64,000 bases of DNA from Sphingopyxis sp. (GCF_025869345.1 NZ_JAOZVW010000146.1:1-64000); one strand, 5' to 3'; positions 9,912 to 19,223 are shown, numbered from the stretch's first letter. Notes: generated by a model from the letters alone, not told the origin. Numbers and translations: made by a program.

Positions 9912-10109
9912 TTAGCGCGCGAGCGACGTCAGCCAGCTGACGATGAATTTGAAAACCGAATCGACGCCGAAGAAGAAGAGCGCGAGGATGGTCGTCATGA
10001 TCAGCACCATGATCGTCGTCTGCACCGTCTCGCGGCTCGACGGCCACACGATCTTGGTGGCTTCGGTTTTCACCTGGTTGACGAATTCGCCAATCTTGGG
10101 CCTCGCCAT
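9912..10109 (-). CDS. secE: Preprotein translocase subunit SecE
   Basis: A 65-residue single-membrane-span SecE, a core part of the SecYEG channel. The cytoplasmic amphipathic part holds the conserved segment EATKIVWPSSRETVQTT, followed by one helix (about residues 34-55). The ATG at 10109 is chosen because longer in-frame starts add residues outside the family. It sits in the tRNA-Trp/secE/nusG order. Confidence 0.96.
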   Translation of the reverse strand: MARPKIGEFVNQVKTEATKIVWPSSRETVQTTIMVLIMTTILALFFFGVDSVFKFIVSWLTSLAR

Positions 10110-10302
10110 ATCGATCGTCCTGTCCTTCAAGCATCTGGGTTTCGAGCAGATGGGTTGCCGCCCCTTCCGCGTCAAGCGCGCTTTGGGCAAGTGTCCGCCC
10201 ACCCTCCCCGGCGATGCCGGCGAAAGGCGGGAGGAAACGGCGCAACTGTCCGAATGAAGCGGCCTTTACCCGTGCGCCTCCGCCTTGGCAAGCGCTTGCG
10301 AT

Positions 10303-10623
10303 TCAGGCGGGCGACGACAGCTTCATCAGCACCAGCCCCGACACGATCAGCAGCGCGGCCACGATGCGCATCGCACTCGCGGTTTCGCCGAGGATCGCGA
10401 CGCCGACCAGAAACGCCCCCACCGCGCCGATTCCGGTCCAGATGGTATAGGCGGTGCCCAGCGGCAGCGATTTCATCGCCAGCGACAGCAAGGCAAAGCT
10501 CGCGATCATCGCGGCAATCGTGACGGCGGTCGGTCCCGGCCGCGTGAACCCCTCCGACTGTTTCATCGAAAAGGCCCAGACGACCTCGAACAGGCCGGCG
10601 ATGGCAAGATAGATCCAGGGCAT
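10303..10623 (-). CDS. gdx: Guanidinium exporter Gdx (SugE), SMR family
   Basis: A 106-residue four-helix SMR protein. The helix-1 Glu is in LFEVVWAFSMK, and GTAYTIWTGIGAVG in helix 3 closely matches E. coli SugE/Gdx, which exports guanidinium in exchange for protons. AAGGAG lies 7 bases before the ATG. The leader has a promoter-like pair and two ACG-loop hairpins resembling a guanidine-II element. It lies between tRNA-Trp and secE on the same strand and is probably an independent unit. Confidence 0.9.
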   Translation of the reverse strand: MPWIYLAIAGLFEVVWAFSMKQSEGFTRPGPTAVTIAAMIASFALLSLAMKSLPLGTAYTIWTGIGAVGAFLVGVAILGETASAMRIVAALLIVSGLVLMKLSSPA

Positions 10624-10642
10624 GACAGCTCCTTATCGGCTG

Positions 10643-10704
10643 CCGGGCCGTCCCGGACCTGACACCCGCCCCGCAACCGACGAGGCCGGCGGGGACGTGG
10701 CCCC
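10643..10704 (-). promoter_or_regulatory. Possible guanidine-II (mini-ykkC)-like leader of gdx
   Basis: Reading the minus strand, hairpin 1 (10704-10691) has a GGGG/CCCC stem with ACG in its loop. After a 34-base linker, hairpin 2 (10656-10643) has a 5-bp stem closing a tetraloop ACGG, directly before the ribosome-binding site. Guanidine-II riboswitches consist of two hairpins with ACGR loops ahead of sugE-type genes. Hairpin 2 fits that consensus; hairpin 1 deviates (loop CCACGT), so the identification is tentative. Confidence 0.35.
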
Positions 10705-10747
10705 TTTTGCTTGCGATCGGGCGCGATGCGCGCGCCTTCACAAATTC

Positions 10748-10777
10748 TTTAGATCGTCTTCAGGACATCCAAGTCAA
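10748..10777 (-). promoter_or_regulatory. Possible promoter of gdx
   Basis: On the minus strand TTGACT (10777-10772) is followed after 18 bases by TCTAAA (10753-10748). This would start transcription near 10741 and give a leader of about 117 bases before the gdx ATG, enough to hold both hairpins. Confidence 0.4.
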
Positions 10778-10833
10778 GCGCCGATAGACCGGCCCCTGCC
10801 TTGCATCTCTCCATGCGACCCAGGGATGTGGGT

Positions 10834-10868
10834 AACCCCGTCGCGCCAACCGGCTCGGCGGGGTTTTT
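10834..10868 (+). terminator. Terminator-like hairpin with plus-strand T-run
   Basis: AACCCCG (10834-10840) pairs with CGGGGTT (10859-10865), and three further T residues follow on the plus strand. The genes on both sides are read leftwards, so the T-run points the wrong way for tRNA-Trp. It could end an unannotated plus-strand small RNA or be fortuitous. Confidence 0.4.
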
Positions 10869-10941
10869 CCTGCCCTTTCGCTTATTCCGCGCAAGCAGCC
10901 AACGCTTAGCCGCGTGATAGTCCGGCGAGCCATCGAAACGA

Positions 10942-11017
10942 TGGCAGGGGCAGCAGGATTCGAACCCGCGACCCTCGGTTTTGGAGACCGATGCTCTACC
11001 AGCTGAGCTATACCCCT
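10942..11017 (-). tRNA. tRNA-Trp (anticodon CCA)
   Basis: A complete 76-nt tRNA including an encoded CCA end. The acceptor stem AGGGGTA pairs with TGCCCCT (one G-T pair), the anticodon loop is CTCCAAA giving anticodon CCA, and the T arm contains GGTTCGAATC. It precedes secE and nusG on the same strand, which is the usual place for tRNA-Trp in proteobacteria, here with gdx in between. Confidence 0.97.
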
Positions 11018-11109
11018 AGGCCGGAGTGCGCCCCTAGCCCGATTGCAGGGCGCGGGCAAGAGGGATGACGGGTTGCTTATCGCAACTCGCCTGATATGCG
11101 CGAAGGCCC

Positions 11110-12048
11110 ATGACCGCCGCCGCGTCCCCCTCCTCCGCCGCTCCGCAGCATTATCTCGGCGGCATCGCGCTGCGCCTGCTCGCGATGGCCAGCCTATCGT
11201 TCATGTTCGTGCTGGTCAAATATATCGCCGCCGACGGGATTCACATCGTCGAAAGCCTGTTCTGGCGGCAGGCGATGGTGCTGCCGCTGCTCGTCCTGTG
11301 GGCGCTGACCCACGGCGGGCTCGGCATGTTCCGCACCCGGCGGATCGGCGTCCACGCGCGCCGCGCCGCGATGGGGCTGACCGGGATGGCGCTCAATTTC
11401 GGCGGCATGATCTATCTGCCGATGGCCGAGGCGACGACGATCAACCTGTCGGTGCCGATCATCTGCGTCTTCCTCGCCGCCGCGCTGCTCGGCGAGCGCG
11501 TCGGCCCGGCGCGCTGGAGCGCGGTGTTCGTCGGCTTCGTCGGGGTGCTGATCGTGCTCAACCCGACCTCGCTGCTGACCCAGGGCTTCGCGGGCGAACA
11601 CGGGCTCGGCACGCTGATCGCGCTCGGCGGCGCGGTGATGACGGCGCTGATCACGATCCAGGTTCGCGACCTCGGCCGCACCGAAAGCGCGCTGACGATC
11701 GTCTTCTGGTTCAGCCTGATCTCGCTGATCCCGCTGGGGATTGCGCTGCCCTTCGTCATCACGCCGCACGGCGCGGCGGAGTGGGGGCTGCTCGCCGGGC
11801 TCGGCCTGCTCGGCGCGGTGGCGCAGCTGTCGCTGACCGGCGCGCTGCGCCTCGCGCCGGTGTCGGTGGTGACGCCGATGGATTATTCGAGCCTGCTCTG
11901 GTCGATCGCCTGCGGCTGGTGGTTCTTCGGCACCCTGCCCGCCGACACGACCTGGGCCGGCGCGCCGCTGATCGTCGCGAGCGGCCTGTTCATCGCCTGG
12001 CGCGAGCACCGCCGCCATATCGAACGCGTGAAGGAAGTCGCCGCATGA
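11110..12048 (+). CDS. EamA/DMT-family transporter
   Basis: A 312-residue inner-membrane protein with about ten predicted helices in two EamA repeats, the layout of drug/metabolite exporters. The substrate cannot be predicted. The last residues are basic. The stop overlaps the following GST start as ATGA, so the two are probably co-translated. It is divergent from tRNA-Trp. Confidence 0.85.
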   Translation: MTAAASPSSAAPQHYLGGIALRLLAMASLSFMFVLVKYIAADGIHIVESLFWRQAMVLPLLVLWALTHGGLGMFRTRRIGVHARRAAMGLTGMALNFGGMIYLPMAEATTINLSVPIICVFLAAALLGERVGPARWSAVFVGFVGVLIVLNPTSLLTQGFAGEHGLGTLIALGGAVMTALITIQVRDLGRTESALTIVFWFSLISLIPLGIALPFVITPHGAAEWGLLAGLGLLGAVAQLSLTGALRLAPVSVVTPMDYSSLLWSIACGWWFFGTLPADTTWAGAPLIVASGLFIAWREHRRHIERVKEVAA

Positions 12049-12662
12049 GCCAGCCCATACTCTATCATTGCCCCGATGCCCGCTCGCTCCGCTGCCTGTG
12101 GGCGGTCGAGGAGGCCGGGATCGATGTCGATCTGCGCGTCCTGAAATTCCCGCCGCGCGCTTTCGAACCCGACTACCGCGCGGTGAACCCACTGATGACC
12201 GTTCCCGGCTGGGTCGAAGACGGGCGGCTGATGACCGAATCGGCCGCGATCTGCGAGCGGATCGCCGAAGGGACGGGGCTGGAAGTGCGCCGCGACGAGG
12301 ACGATTATTGGGATTACCGCAACTGGCTCCACCGCAGCGACGCGACGCTGACCTTCCCGCTCGCGATCATGATCCGCTACACCCGCATCGAACCCGAGGA
12401 GCGCCGGCTGGCGCAGGCGGTCGCGGACTATAAAGCCTTCTTCGGCGGGCGGGCGCGGAGCATCGAGGCGGCGCTGGCGGACGGGCGCGAGTGGCTGGTC
12501 GCGGGACGCTTCACGGTCGCCGACATCGTCATCGGCTATGCGGCGTTTCTGGCAACGACGCTGGGCGCGGAGGATGTTCTGGGCGAGGCCACGACCGCGT
12601 GGCTGGCGCGGTGCATGGCGCGTGACGGGTTCAGGCGGGCGCGCGAGCGCCAGAGGGGTTAA
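12045..12662 (+). CDS. Glutathione S-transferase family protein
   Basis: A 205-residue GST-fold protein. The thioredoxin-like N domain begins with ILYHCPDARSLRC and holds the cis-proline region MTVPGWVEDG and the glutathione-contact TESAAICERIAE. A helical C-terminal domain follows. It may conjugate or isomerise small electrophiles, but its substrate is unknown. The ATG is fixed by the ATGA overlap with the DMT gene. Confidence 0.85.
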   Translation: MSQPILYHCPDARSLRCLWAVEEAGIDVDLRVLKFPPRAFEPDYRAVNPLMTVPGWVEDGRLMTESAAICERIAEGTGLEVRRDEDDYWDYRNWLHRSDATLTFPLAIMIRYTRIEPEERRLAQAVADYKAFFGGRARSIEAALADGREWLVAGRFTVADIVIGYAAFLATTLGAEDVLGEATTAWLARCMARDGFRRARERQRG

Positions 12663-12674
12663 GTTCCACGACGG

Positions 12675-12694
12675 CTTTGGGGTGGGGAGCGGAC
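12675..12694 (-). repeat. 20-base motif downstream of a low-GC gene, copy 2
   Basis: The sequence GTCCGCTCCCCACCCCAAAG (minus strand) is identical to 6941-6960 on the plus strand. A related copy with small changes lies at 49736-49755 after the ZnuD-like receptor. It begins 12 bases after the stop of the low-GC lipoprotein gene, in the same orientation relative to that gene as copy 1. Confidence 0.7.
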
Positions 12695-12706
12695 GCAAGG
12701 TAGCGA

Positions 12707-13012
12707 CTATTCGCAACCCTTTTTCGTGGCTCGAAAACTGAAGTGCTGCCCGGCCCCTGGCGTGACATAGCCGACAATGCACTCATGCTTTTCACCGGTC
12801 GTGTAACGAAGCTTGATTTGTCCGCTGCCTTCGCAATCTATTGATTTTCTGCCAATAAATTGCTCACCTAGGCGTGCTAGCGTTATCTCGGCACCACATA
12901 GGTCTAGCGTGGCTTCCTCGACGAGTTTCTGGTCATCTCGCACGACGAACACATCCTCAACCCTTGCACAGGCCGTGAGCGCCAGCAGCACTGCAAATGT
13001 CAGCCACTTCAT
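12707..13012 (-). CDS. Hypothetical small lipoprotein
   Basis: A 101-residue predicted lipoprotein: MKWLTFAVLLALTAC places the lipidated Cys at residue 15. The mature part has four cysteines and no recognised domain. GC content is visibly lower than that of the neighbours, as for the gene at 6447. The ATG at 13012 gives a standard lipoprotein signal; an in-frame start at 13039 adds nine residues. It lies between the GST and acyl-CoA ligase genes. Function unknown. Confidence 0.6.
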   Translation of the reverse strand: MKWLTFAVLLALTACARVEDVFVVRDDQKLVEEATLDLCGAEITLARLGEQFIGRKSIDCEGSGQIKLRYTTGEKHECIVGYVTPGAGQHFSFRATKKGCE

Positions 13013-13065
13013 CCGCTTACAATGCGGGGCTTTTCTCATGTCCGCAATCGGTCAATAGCCGTCTC

Positions 13066-14625
13066 TCAATTCACCATCCGCTCATACCCCTCCCAATAGG
13101 GCGCGCGCAGGTCCTTGCGCAAAATCTTGCCGCTCGCATTCCTCGGCAGCGCTTCGATCACATCGACGCTGCGCGGGGCCTTGAAGGCGGCGATGCGGTC
13201 GCGGGCCCAGGCGATGATGTCGGCTTCTTCGATACTCATCCCGGGCTTGGCGACGACGACCGCTTTCACCGTCTCGCCCCATTTCTGGTCGGGGATGCCG
13301 ATCACCGCGACCTCCTGCACCGCGGGGTGACCGAAGATCGCGCTTTCGACCTCGGCCGGATAGACATTCTCGCCGCCCGAGATGATCATGTCCTTCATCC
13401 GGTCGTGGATGAAGAGATAGCCGTCCTCGTCGAGATAGCCCGCATCGCCGGTGTGGATCCAGCCGTCCCCGGTCATCGTCTTCGCCGTCGCGTCGGGCAG
13501 GTTCCAGTATCCGAGCATGTTGTTCGACGAGCGGGTGACGACCTCGCCGACGTCGCCGGTCGGAACTTCCTTGCCGTCAGCGCCAAGGATTTTGATCTCG
13601 ACGCCGGGCAGCGCCTTACCCGCAGAGCGCATCCGCTTGTTGCCTTCGGGATCATGATCCTCGGGCGGCAACATGCAGATCGTGCCGGTGGTCTCGGTCA
13701 TCCCATAGGCCTGGATGAATTCGGCGCCGAACATCCTGATGCACTGGCGCAGCAGGTCGAGCGGGATCGGCGCGGCACCGTAGAGGATATATTTGAGCCG
13801 GCTGTAATCGACGCTGGCGCAGCGCGGGTGCATCAGCAGCATCTGAAGCGCCGCGGGGACGATGAAGAAGCGCGTGACGCCATGCTGCTCGACCGCGTCG
13901 AACACGCCGTCGGGGTTGAACTCGGCAAGGATGATGCCCGGCAGCCCCGCCGCGAGCGCCATGATGCCGAGGCCGGTGCCGCCGATATGCGCGCAGGGCA
14001 TGGCGACGAGCACCGCCTCGTCATCGTCCCATTTCGTATAGGCGAGGTCGGCGTCGGCGGAATTCTTGCGCAGCGCGAAGAGGTTGCGGTTCGACAGCAC
14101 CGCACCCTTGGGATTGCCGGTCGTGCCCGAGGTGTAAAGTTGCAATACGGCGTCGTTCGGTCCTGAGGGCACGAAAGCGGCGCGCGGCGTGCTGTCGATC
14201 AGCGCGCGCGCCTCGTCGGCGCCGATGATCCGCGGAGCGCGGTCGAGTTTGCCGGCAAGCTGTTCCGCCGCATTCTCGAAGCCGGGCCCCGTGAAGACGA
14301 TCTTCGCCTTGGTATCATTGACGATATAGGCCCACTCGGTCGGCGACAGCCGCCAGCCGATCGGCGCCATCACGATGCCCGCGCGCGCCGCACCGAAGAA
14401 GATGGTGAAATAGAGATCGCTGTTCTTGCCGATCCACGCGATGCGGTCGCCCTTCTCCAGTCCAGCGGCGAGCAAAGCGCTTGCGACGCGCGCGGTGCGC
14501 TCTTCAAGTTCGGCATAGGTGAAGACCCGGTCTTCCTCGCGCATCGCGATGCGATCCGGCCGGTCGGCCGCCCAATGGGCAATGAATTCGTCGAACGTCA
14601 TCAGGTCCGAAAGGTCGGCGGCCAT
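13066..14625 (-). CDS. Acyl-CoA synthetase, AMP-forming (ANL family)
   Basis: A 519-residue adenylate-forming ligase that activates a carboxylic acid to its CoA thioester. It has the P-loop YTSGTTGNPKG (164-174), YGMTETTG, GWIHTGD, and the C-terminal catalytic lysine in ASGKILRKDLR. The length fits medium/long-chain or aryl acyl-CoA ligases. ATG 14625 is preferred to the longer start because GGAGAG precedes it at good spacing. The substrate is not inferable; the neighbours give no pathway. Confidence 0.92.
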   Translation of the reverse strand: MAADLSDLMTFDEFIAHWAADRPDRIAMREEDRVFTYAELEERTARVASALLAAGLEKGDRIAWIGKNSDLYFTIFFGAARAGIVMAPIGWRLSPTEWAYIVNDTKAKIVFTGPGFENAAEQLAGKLDRAPRIIGADEARALIDSTPRAAFVPSGPNDAVLQLYTSGTTGNPKGAVLSNRNLFALRKNSADADLAYTKWDDDEAVLVAMPCAHIGGTGLGIMALAAGLPGIILAEFNPDGVFDAVEQHGVTRFFIVPAALQMLLMHPRCASVDYSRLKYILYGAAPIPLDLLRQCIRMFGAEFIQAYGMTETTGTICMLPPEDHDPEGNKRMRSAGKALPGVEIKILGADGKEVPTGDVGEVVTRSSNNMLGYWNLPDATAKTMTGDGWIHTGDAGYLDEDGYLFIHDRMKDMIISGGENVYPAEVESAIFGHPAVQEVAVIGIPDQKWGETVKAVVVAKPGMSIEEADIIAWARDRIAAFKAPRSVDVIEALPRNASGKILRKDLRAPYWEGYERMVN

Positions 14626-14723
14626 CGATTCTCTCTCCTCGAATCGCGTTGCTTTTTGCAATCGATGGCAAGGCTAGCGGCTCCGCGCGCGCGGGAAAAG
14701 CACGCAGATGTGACAGGGTGCAA

Positions 14724-15356
14724 TCAGCGACGATGAAAAAGCAGCATCAGATTGTTCGCGGGCATGGCGCGGCGCTCGGCAAAGGCCAGGCCGGCTTCGG
14801 CAGCGGCGACCTCGACCGCGTCCAGATCGCGCAGCCCCCAATCGGGATTGCGTTCCTTCAGCGAGCGGTCGAACGCCAGGTTCGAGGGCGCGGTTGCCAC
14901 TTCGCGTTCGAGATAGGGACCGTAAAGGATCAGCGGCGCGCCCGGCGGCAAGATGCGGGCGGCCCCTGCGAAAAGCCCCAGCGTCGCGGCCCATGGGCTG
15001 ATATGCACCATGTTGATGCACAGCAGCGCATCGGCCGTCCCCACCGGCCATAGGGGCGCGGCGGCGTCGAGCAGGATCGGCGGCGCGATGTTCGCGAGAC
15101 CCGCCTCGGCGCGCCATGCGGCGATCGAGGTCAACGCCGCGGGGTCGGGATCGCTCGGTTGCCAGAAGAGCCCCGGAAAGGCGGCGGCGAAATGGACGAC
15201 ATGTTCGCCCGATCCGCTCGCGACCTCCAGCACCGTGCCCGCGGGCGGCAGCCAGTCGGCGAGCACGGCGGCGATCGCATCGCGGTTGCGGACCGTCGCG
15301 GGGGCGTGGCGCTTCGCTCCCGCGCCGCCGTCCTCTGCCATCCACGGCTGGGTCAT
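14724..15356 (-). CDS. DUF938-type SAM-dependent methyltransferase
   Basis: A 210-residue class I methyltransferase-like protein. The SAM-binding motif I is [16 protein letters not shown] (about residues 42-57), and the family stretches WQPSDPD and [10 protein letters not shown] identify the DUF938 group. Its substrate is unknown. The ATG at 15356 overlaps the stop of the ABA4-like gene as ATGA, so the two form an operon; an in-frame start far upstream would cover that gene and is rejected. Confidence 0.88.
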   Translation of the reverse strand: MTQPWMAEDGGAGAKRHAPATVRNRDAIAAVLADWLPPAGTVLEVASGSGEHVVHFAAAFPGLFWQPSDPDPAALTSIAAWRAEAGLANIAPPILLDAAAPLWPVGTADALLCINMVHISPWAATLGLFAGAARILPPGAPLILYGPYLEREVATAPSNLAFDRSLKERNPDWGLRDLDAVEVAAAEAGLAFAERRAMPANNLMLLFHRR

Positions 15357-15799
15357 GCAGCGCGCGCCTGTTCCCGCGCGCGGCGTTCGCGGACGACCAG
15401 CCAGAGGAACAGGCCGACCGGCCCCGCCATCAGGGTCAGAAACAGGAACGGCAGTTGCACGATGCGGCCGAACCCCTTGTTGTCGGCGTCGCGCGCGATC
15501 CACAGGCCGGTGAACAGGTCGAAGGCAAGATAATGGACCCAGCCGAGCGTCGCTCCGCCCGGCGCCGCGAACAGCTTCATCACCCCGGCGAGCGAGGTGA
15601 AACTGCCGCCAGTCCCGCCCGGGTCGATCCCCCCGGTCAGGAAACCGGTGATGAGAATAATATACAGCAGGCAGAGCAGCGACACGCCGGCATAGAGGAT
15701 GGCGGACAATGTCCGCGGACTGCGCGGCGCGAAGGCGAGCAGCAGCCAGCCGGCGATCGCCCAGTAATTGGCGATGAGATAAAGGTTGTTCCAGCTCAT
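15353..15799 (-). CDS. ABA4-like membrane protein (DUF4281)
   Basis: A 148-residue protein with four hydrophobic helices. The segment [20 protein letters not shown] followed by [19 protein letters not shown] is characteristic of the ABA4-like family. Plant ABA4 is needed for neoxanthin formation; the bacterial role is unknown, and a link to carotenoids here would be inference. It is co-transcribed with the methyltransferase. Confidence 0.8.
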   Translation of the reverse strand: MSWNNLYLIANYWAIAGWLLLAFAPRSPRTLSAILYAGVSLLCLLYIILITGFLTGGIDPGGTGGSFTSLAGVMKLFAAPGGATLGWVHYLAFDLFTGLWIARDADNKGFGRIVQLPFLFLTLMAGPVGLFLWLVVRERRAREQARAA

Positions 15800-15828
15800 A
15801 TGCGTTCTCTCCCCAGATCAGCTTTTCC

Positions 15829-15913
15829 CGTCATTGCGAGGAGCCGAAGGCGACGCGGCAATCCAGAGCGTGCGTAAAACGCCCTGGATTGCTTCGCTTC
15901 GCTCGCAATGACG
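15829..15913. repeat. Palindromic intergenic repeat, CATTGCGAG family
   Basis: The outer arms (15829-15840 and 15902-15913) and the inner GCAATCCAG/CTGGATTGC segments pair, giving an imperfect long hairpin. It is related to the element at 5874-5944 and lies between two leftward genes. Confidence 0.85.
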
Positions 15914-15940
15914 GATATCTGAAACTGACATTATTGCGTG

Positions 15941-16279
15941 CTAAATCACCGCGCCCAGCCCGAAGAGCAGGATGCCGCCGAACAGTGCGATCAGGCCGGC
16001 CGTCAGGATCAGCAGCGTCATCCGCGCCGCGGGCAGTCGCCGCGTCGCGAAGAAGGCCGCCGTTAGCCCGACCCCCAGCGCGATCAGCGGCGCATAGAGA
16101 AAGGCCCAGTCATAGCTGAAGTCGCGGCGGACGCGGACCAGCGCCCATTGTTCGACGACCAGCCCGTAGAGCGTGATCGCTGCCAGCCAGATCGCGACGA
16201 AGACGACCGCGAACAGCGCCCCGCCGGCGAGGCAGCCGGCGCCAGGGCGCTTCGCCGCGCGGTCGTCGGCGCCGGTCAA
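15941..16279 (-). CDS. Small membrane protein of the gcv operon
   Basis: A 112-residue protein with three hydrophobic segments (about 17-40, 60-77 and 87-110) and no recognised family. Its TTG start overlaps the gcvPB stop (TTGA), so it looks translationally coupled to the glycine decarboxylase genes as the last gene of the operon. Function unknown; a role in glycine metabolism is only suggested by position. Confidence 0.65.
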   Translation of the reverse strand: MTGADDRAAKRPGAGCLAGGALFAVVFVAIWLAAITLYGLVVEQWALVRVRRDFSYDWAFLYAPLIALGVGLTAAFFATRRLPAARMTLLILTAGLIALFGGILLFGLGAVI

Positions 16280-17865
16280 CTGCCGCCGATCTCGCTCAGC
16301 GACGGCGTGCCCGGCGCCACCTCGGGCTCACTCCACGCGAGCACGGGTTTCCGCGCCGCGAGCGTTTCGTCGAGCCGGGCGCGCGGGGCGAAATGCGGCG
16401 CCGATTTGAGCGCCGGGTCGCCGTTCTTCGCGCGCAGCGCGATGCTACGCAGCGCGCCGATGAACTGGTCGAGCACCGCCTTACTCTCGGTCTCGGTCGG
16501 TTCGATCAGCATCGCGCCATGGACGACGAGCGGGAAGAAGACCGTCATCGGATGATAGCCCTCGTCGATCAGCCCCTTGGCGACGTCGAGCGTCGAGAAG
16601 CCTTCGGCCAGCCCGCGGTCGCTGAACAGCGCCTCGTGCATGCACGGCCCCGAAGCCGCGAACGGCGCGTCGAGCACATCCTCGAGGCTGCGTAGCACAT
16701 AGTTCGCGTTGAGCACGGCATCCTCGGCAACCTGCTTGAGCCCGTCGGCGCCGTGGCTGAGGATATAGGCAAGCGCGCGGGTGAACATGCCCATCTGGCC
16801 GTGAAAGGCGGTCATGCGGCCAAAGGTCTGCGGATGATCCTCGCCCGCATTCTCCTCCTCGATCAGCCGGAAGCGACCGTCTTCGCTGGTGACGAAAGGC
16901 AGCGGCGCGAAGGGCGCGAGCGCCTCCGACAGCACCACCGGCCCCGAACCCGGACCGCCGCCGCCGTGCGGGGTCGAGAAGGTCTTGTGCAAGTTGATGT
17001 GCATCGCGTCGACGCCCAGGTCGCCGGGGCGGACGCGCCCGACGATCGCGTTGAAATTGGCGCCGTCGCAATAGACATAGCCGCCCGCCGCGTGGACCGC
17101 GTCCGAAATCGCCTTCATCTCGCGCTCGAACAGGCCGCATGTGTTGGGGTTGGTGATCATCACCCCCGCGACGTCGGGGCCGAGCCGTGCTTTCAGCGCC
17201 GTGAGGTCGACGCGGCCTTCGCCGGTCGCCGGAATATCCTCGACGGCGAAGCCCGCGAAGGCGGCGGTGGCGGGGTTGGTGCCGTGCGCGCTTTCGGGGA
17301 CGAGGATGACGCGGCGGTCCTCGCCGCGCGCTTCCAAGGCCGCCTTGATGCAGAGGATGCCGCAAAGCTCGCCATGCGCGCCCGCCTTGGGCGACATGGC
17401 AACGCTGTGCATCCCGGTGAGCGTGATCAGCCATTCGGCGAGTTCGTGGATCACCGCATAGGCGCCCTGCACCGTTTCCTGCGGCTGGAGCGGGTGGACG
17501 TCGGCGAACCCCGGCATCCGCGCGACCTTTTCGTTGAGGCGCGGGTTGTGCTTCATCGTGCAGCTTCCGAGCGGGAAGAGGCCGAGGTCGATCGCATAAT
17601 TCTGCCGCGACAGGCGCGTATAGTGGCGCACCGTTTCCGACTCGCTGAGCCCCGGCAGGCCGATCGGCGCCGAGCGCGCGAGCGTGCCGAGGTCGGCGGC
17701 GGGGGCCGCCTCGTCGAAATCGACGCCGGTCGTCTCGCTGCCGCCGATCTCGAAGATCAGCGGTTCCTCGAGCATCAGCGCGCGGTTGCCGGTGAAGGTC
17801 GTCGTGTCGTCGACGCCGCCGGCGTTCATTTCGGGGCGCCACCCGGCGCGGTTGAGCGCGGTCAT
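16276..17865 (-). CDS. gcvPB: Glycine dehydrogenase (decarboxylating) subunit 2
   Basis: A 529-residue beta subunit of the split P protein of the glycine cleavage system. It holds the PLP lysine, Lys294, in [16 protein letters not shown]. With GcvPA it decarboxylates glycine and passes aminomethyl to lipoyl-GcvH. The ATG overlaps the gcvPA stop (ATGA). E. coli has a single fused GcvP; the split form occurs in many other bacteria. Confidence 0.97.
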   Translation of the reverse strand: MTALNRAGWRPEMNAGGVDDTTTFTGNRALMLEEPLIFEIGGSETTGVDFDEAAPAADLGTLARSAPIGLPGLSESETVRHYTRLSRQNYAIDLGLFPLGSCTMKHNPRLNEKVARMPGFADVHPLQPQETVQGAYAVIHELAEWLITLTGMHSVAMSPKAGAHGELCGILCIKAALEARGEDRRVILVPESAHGTNPATAAFAGFAVEDIPATGEGRVDLTALKARLGPDVAGVMITNPNTCGLFEREMKAISDAVHAAGGYVYCDGANFNAIVGRVRPGDLGVDAMHINLHKTFSTPHGGGGPGSGPVVLSEALAPFAPLPFVTSEDGRFRLIEEENAGEDHPQTFGRMTAFHGQMGMFTRALAYILSHGADGLKQVAEDAVLNANYVLRSLEDVLDAPFAASGPCMHEALFSDRGLAEGFSTLDVAKGLIDEGYHPMTVFFPLVVHGAMLIEPTETESKAVLDQFIGALRSIALRAKNGDPALKSAPHFAPRARLDETLAARKPVLAWSEPEVAPGTPSLSEIGGS

Positions 17866-19220
17866 GCCAGCACCTCCTTCAGCGCCGCGGCAAAGGCGGC
17901 GATATCCTCTTCGGTGACAGTCTCGGTCACCGCGACGACGAGCCCGTTCGCGAGCGCGTCATTGTCCGGGTAGAGGCGGCCAAGCGAAACGCCGCCGAGA
18001 ATGCCCTTTTCCGCCAGTTCGTGAATGACGGGCCGCGCCGCCTTGGGCAGGACCAAGGTGAACTCGTTGAAGAAGCCGCTGTTCAGCAGCGACACGCCCG
18101 GCACCTTCGCCAGTTCGGCGGCGGCGGCCTGCGCGCGGCCGTGATTGATCCCCGCCAAATGGCGGAGGCCCGCCTCGCCCAGCAGGGTCATGTGGATGCT
18201 GAATGCCAGCGCGCAAAGCCCCGAATTGGTGCAGATATTGCTCGTCGCCTTCTCGCGCCGGATATGCTGCTCGCGGGTCGAGAGCGTCAGCACGAAGCCG
18301 CGCTTGCCATTGGCGTCGGCGGTCTCGCCGCAGAGGCGGCCCGGCATCTGACGGACATATTTGGCCTTGCAGCCGAACAGGCCGAGATAAGGCCCGCCGA
18401 ACTGCAACCCGACGCCGATCGACTGCCCCTCGCCGACGACGATGTCGGCGCCCATCTCGCCGGGCGCCTTGATCAGGCCGAGCGCGACGGGTTCGGTCAC
18501 CACCGCGATCAGCAGCGCGCCCGCGGCCTGGCAGGCGCTCGCGAGCGCGGCCATGTCGTCGATACGGCCGAGGATGTCGGGATATTGGACGACGACGCAG
18601 CTCACCTCCTTGTCGACCGCCGCCGCGAGCGCGGCCCAGTCGGTGCCGGGAACGAGCGCCGGATCGCCATCGACGAGCACATCGCCGGTATAGTTCGCCA
18701 TGGTCCGCGCAACGCTGCGATAATGCGGATGGAGCCCGGTCGAGAGCAAGGCCTTGCCGCGCCGCGTGACGCGCCGCGCCATGACGATCGCTTCCCAGCA
18801 GGCGGTCGAGCCGTCGTACATCGACGCATTGGCGACATCGGTGCCGAGCAGGCGCGCGACCTGGCTCTGAAATTCGAACAGCATCTGCAGCGTGCCCTGC
18901 GCGATTTCGGGCTGATAGGGGGTGTAGGCAGTCAGGAACTCGCCGCGCTGGATCAGATGGTCGACGCTCGCCGGGACATGGTGGCGATAGGCGCCCGCGC
19001 CGAGGAAGAAGGGCCCGTCGCCCGCCGCCATGTTCCGCCGCGCGAGTGCCGCCATATGGCGCTCGACCGCAAGCTCGCTGGCATGATCGGGAAGCCCGGC
19101 GATCGCGCCGTCGAGCCGCGCTTCGGCGGGCACATCGACGAACAGATCGTCGATCGACGCGGCGCCGACGGCGGCGAGCATCGCCGCGCGGTCGTCGCTG
19201 GTAAGGGGAAGATAACGCAT
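17862..19220 (-). CDS. gcvPA: Glycine dehydrogenase (decarboxylating) subunit 1
   Basis: A 452-residue alpha subunit of the split glycine decarboxylase, starting [19 protein letters not shown] as is typical. It is homologous to the other P-protein half but lacks the PLP lysine. Its 5' end follows the glycosyltransferase-like gene by three bases, and its 3' end overlaps gcvPB. Confidence 0.97.
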   Translation of the reverse strand: MRYLPLTSDDRAAMLAAVGAASIDDLFVDVPAEARLDGAIAGLPDHASELAVERHMAALARRNMAAGDGPFFLGAGAYRHHVPASVDHLIQRGEFLTAYTPYQPEIAQGTLQMLFEFQSQVARLLGTDVANASMYDGSTACWEAIVMARRVTRRGKALLSTGLHPHYRSVARTMANYTGDVLVDGDPALVPGTDWAALAAAVDKEVSCVVVQYPDILGRIDDMAALASACQAAGALLIAVVTEPVALGLIKAPGEMGADIVVGEGQSIGVGLQFGGPYLGLFGCKAKYVRQMPGRLCGETADANGKRGFVLTLSTREQHIRREKATSNICTNSGLCALAFSIHMTLLGEAGLRHLAGINHGRAQAAAAELAKVPGVSLLNSGFFNEFTLVLPKAARPVIHELAEKGILGGVSLGRLYPDNDALANGLVVAVTETVTEEDIAAFAAALKEVLA

Positions 19221-19223
19221 GAA

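Noticed and set aside
10760-11059. A 99-residue minus-strand ORF with the peptide RGIAQLVEHRSPKPRVAGS
   Set aside because: It is the translation of the tRNA-Trp gene and its flanks, a well-known spurious ORF.
13012-13039. Longer start for the small lipoprotein gene
   Set aside because: It adds nine residues before a complete lipoprotein signal and gives a worse signal peptide.
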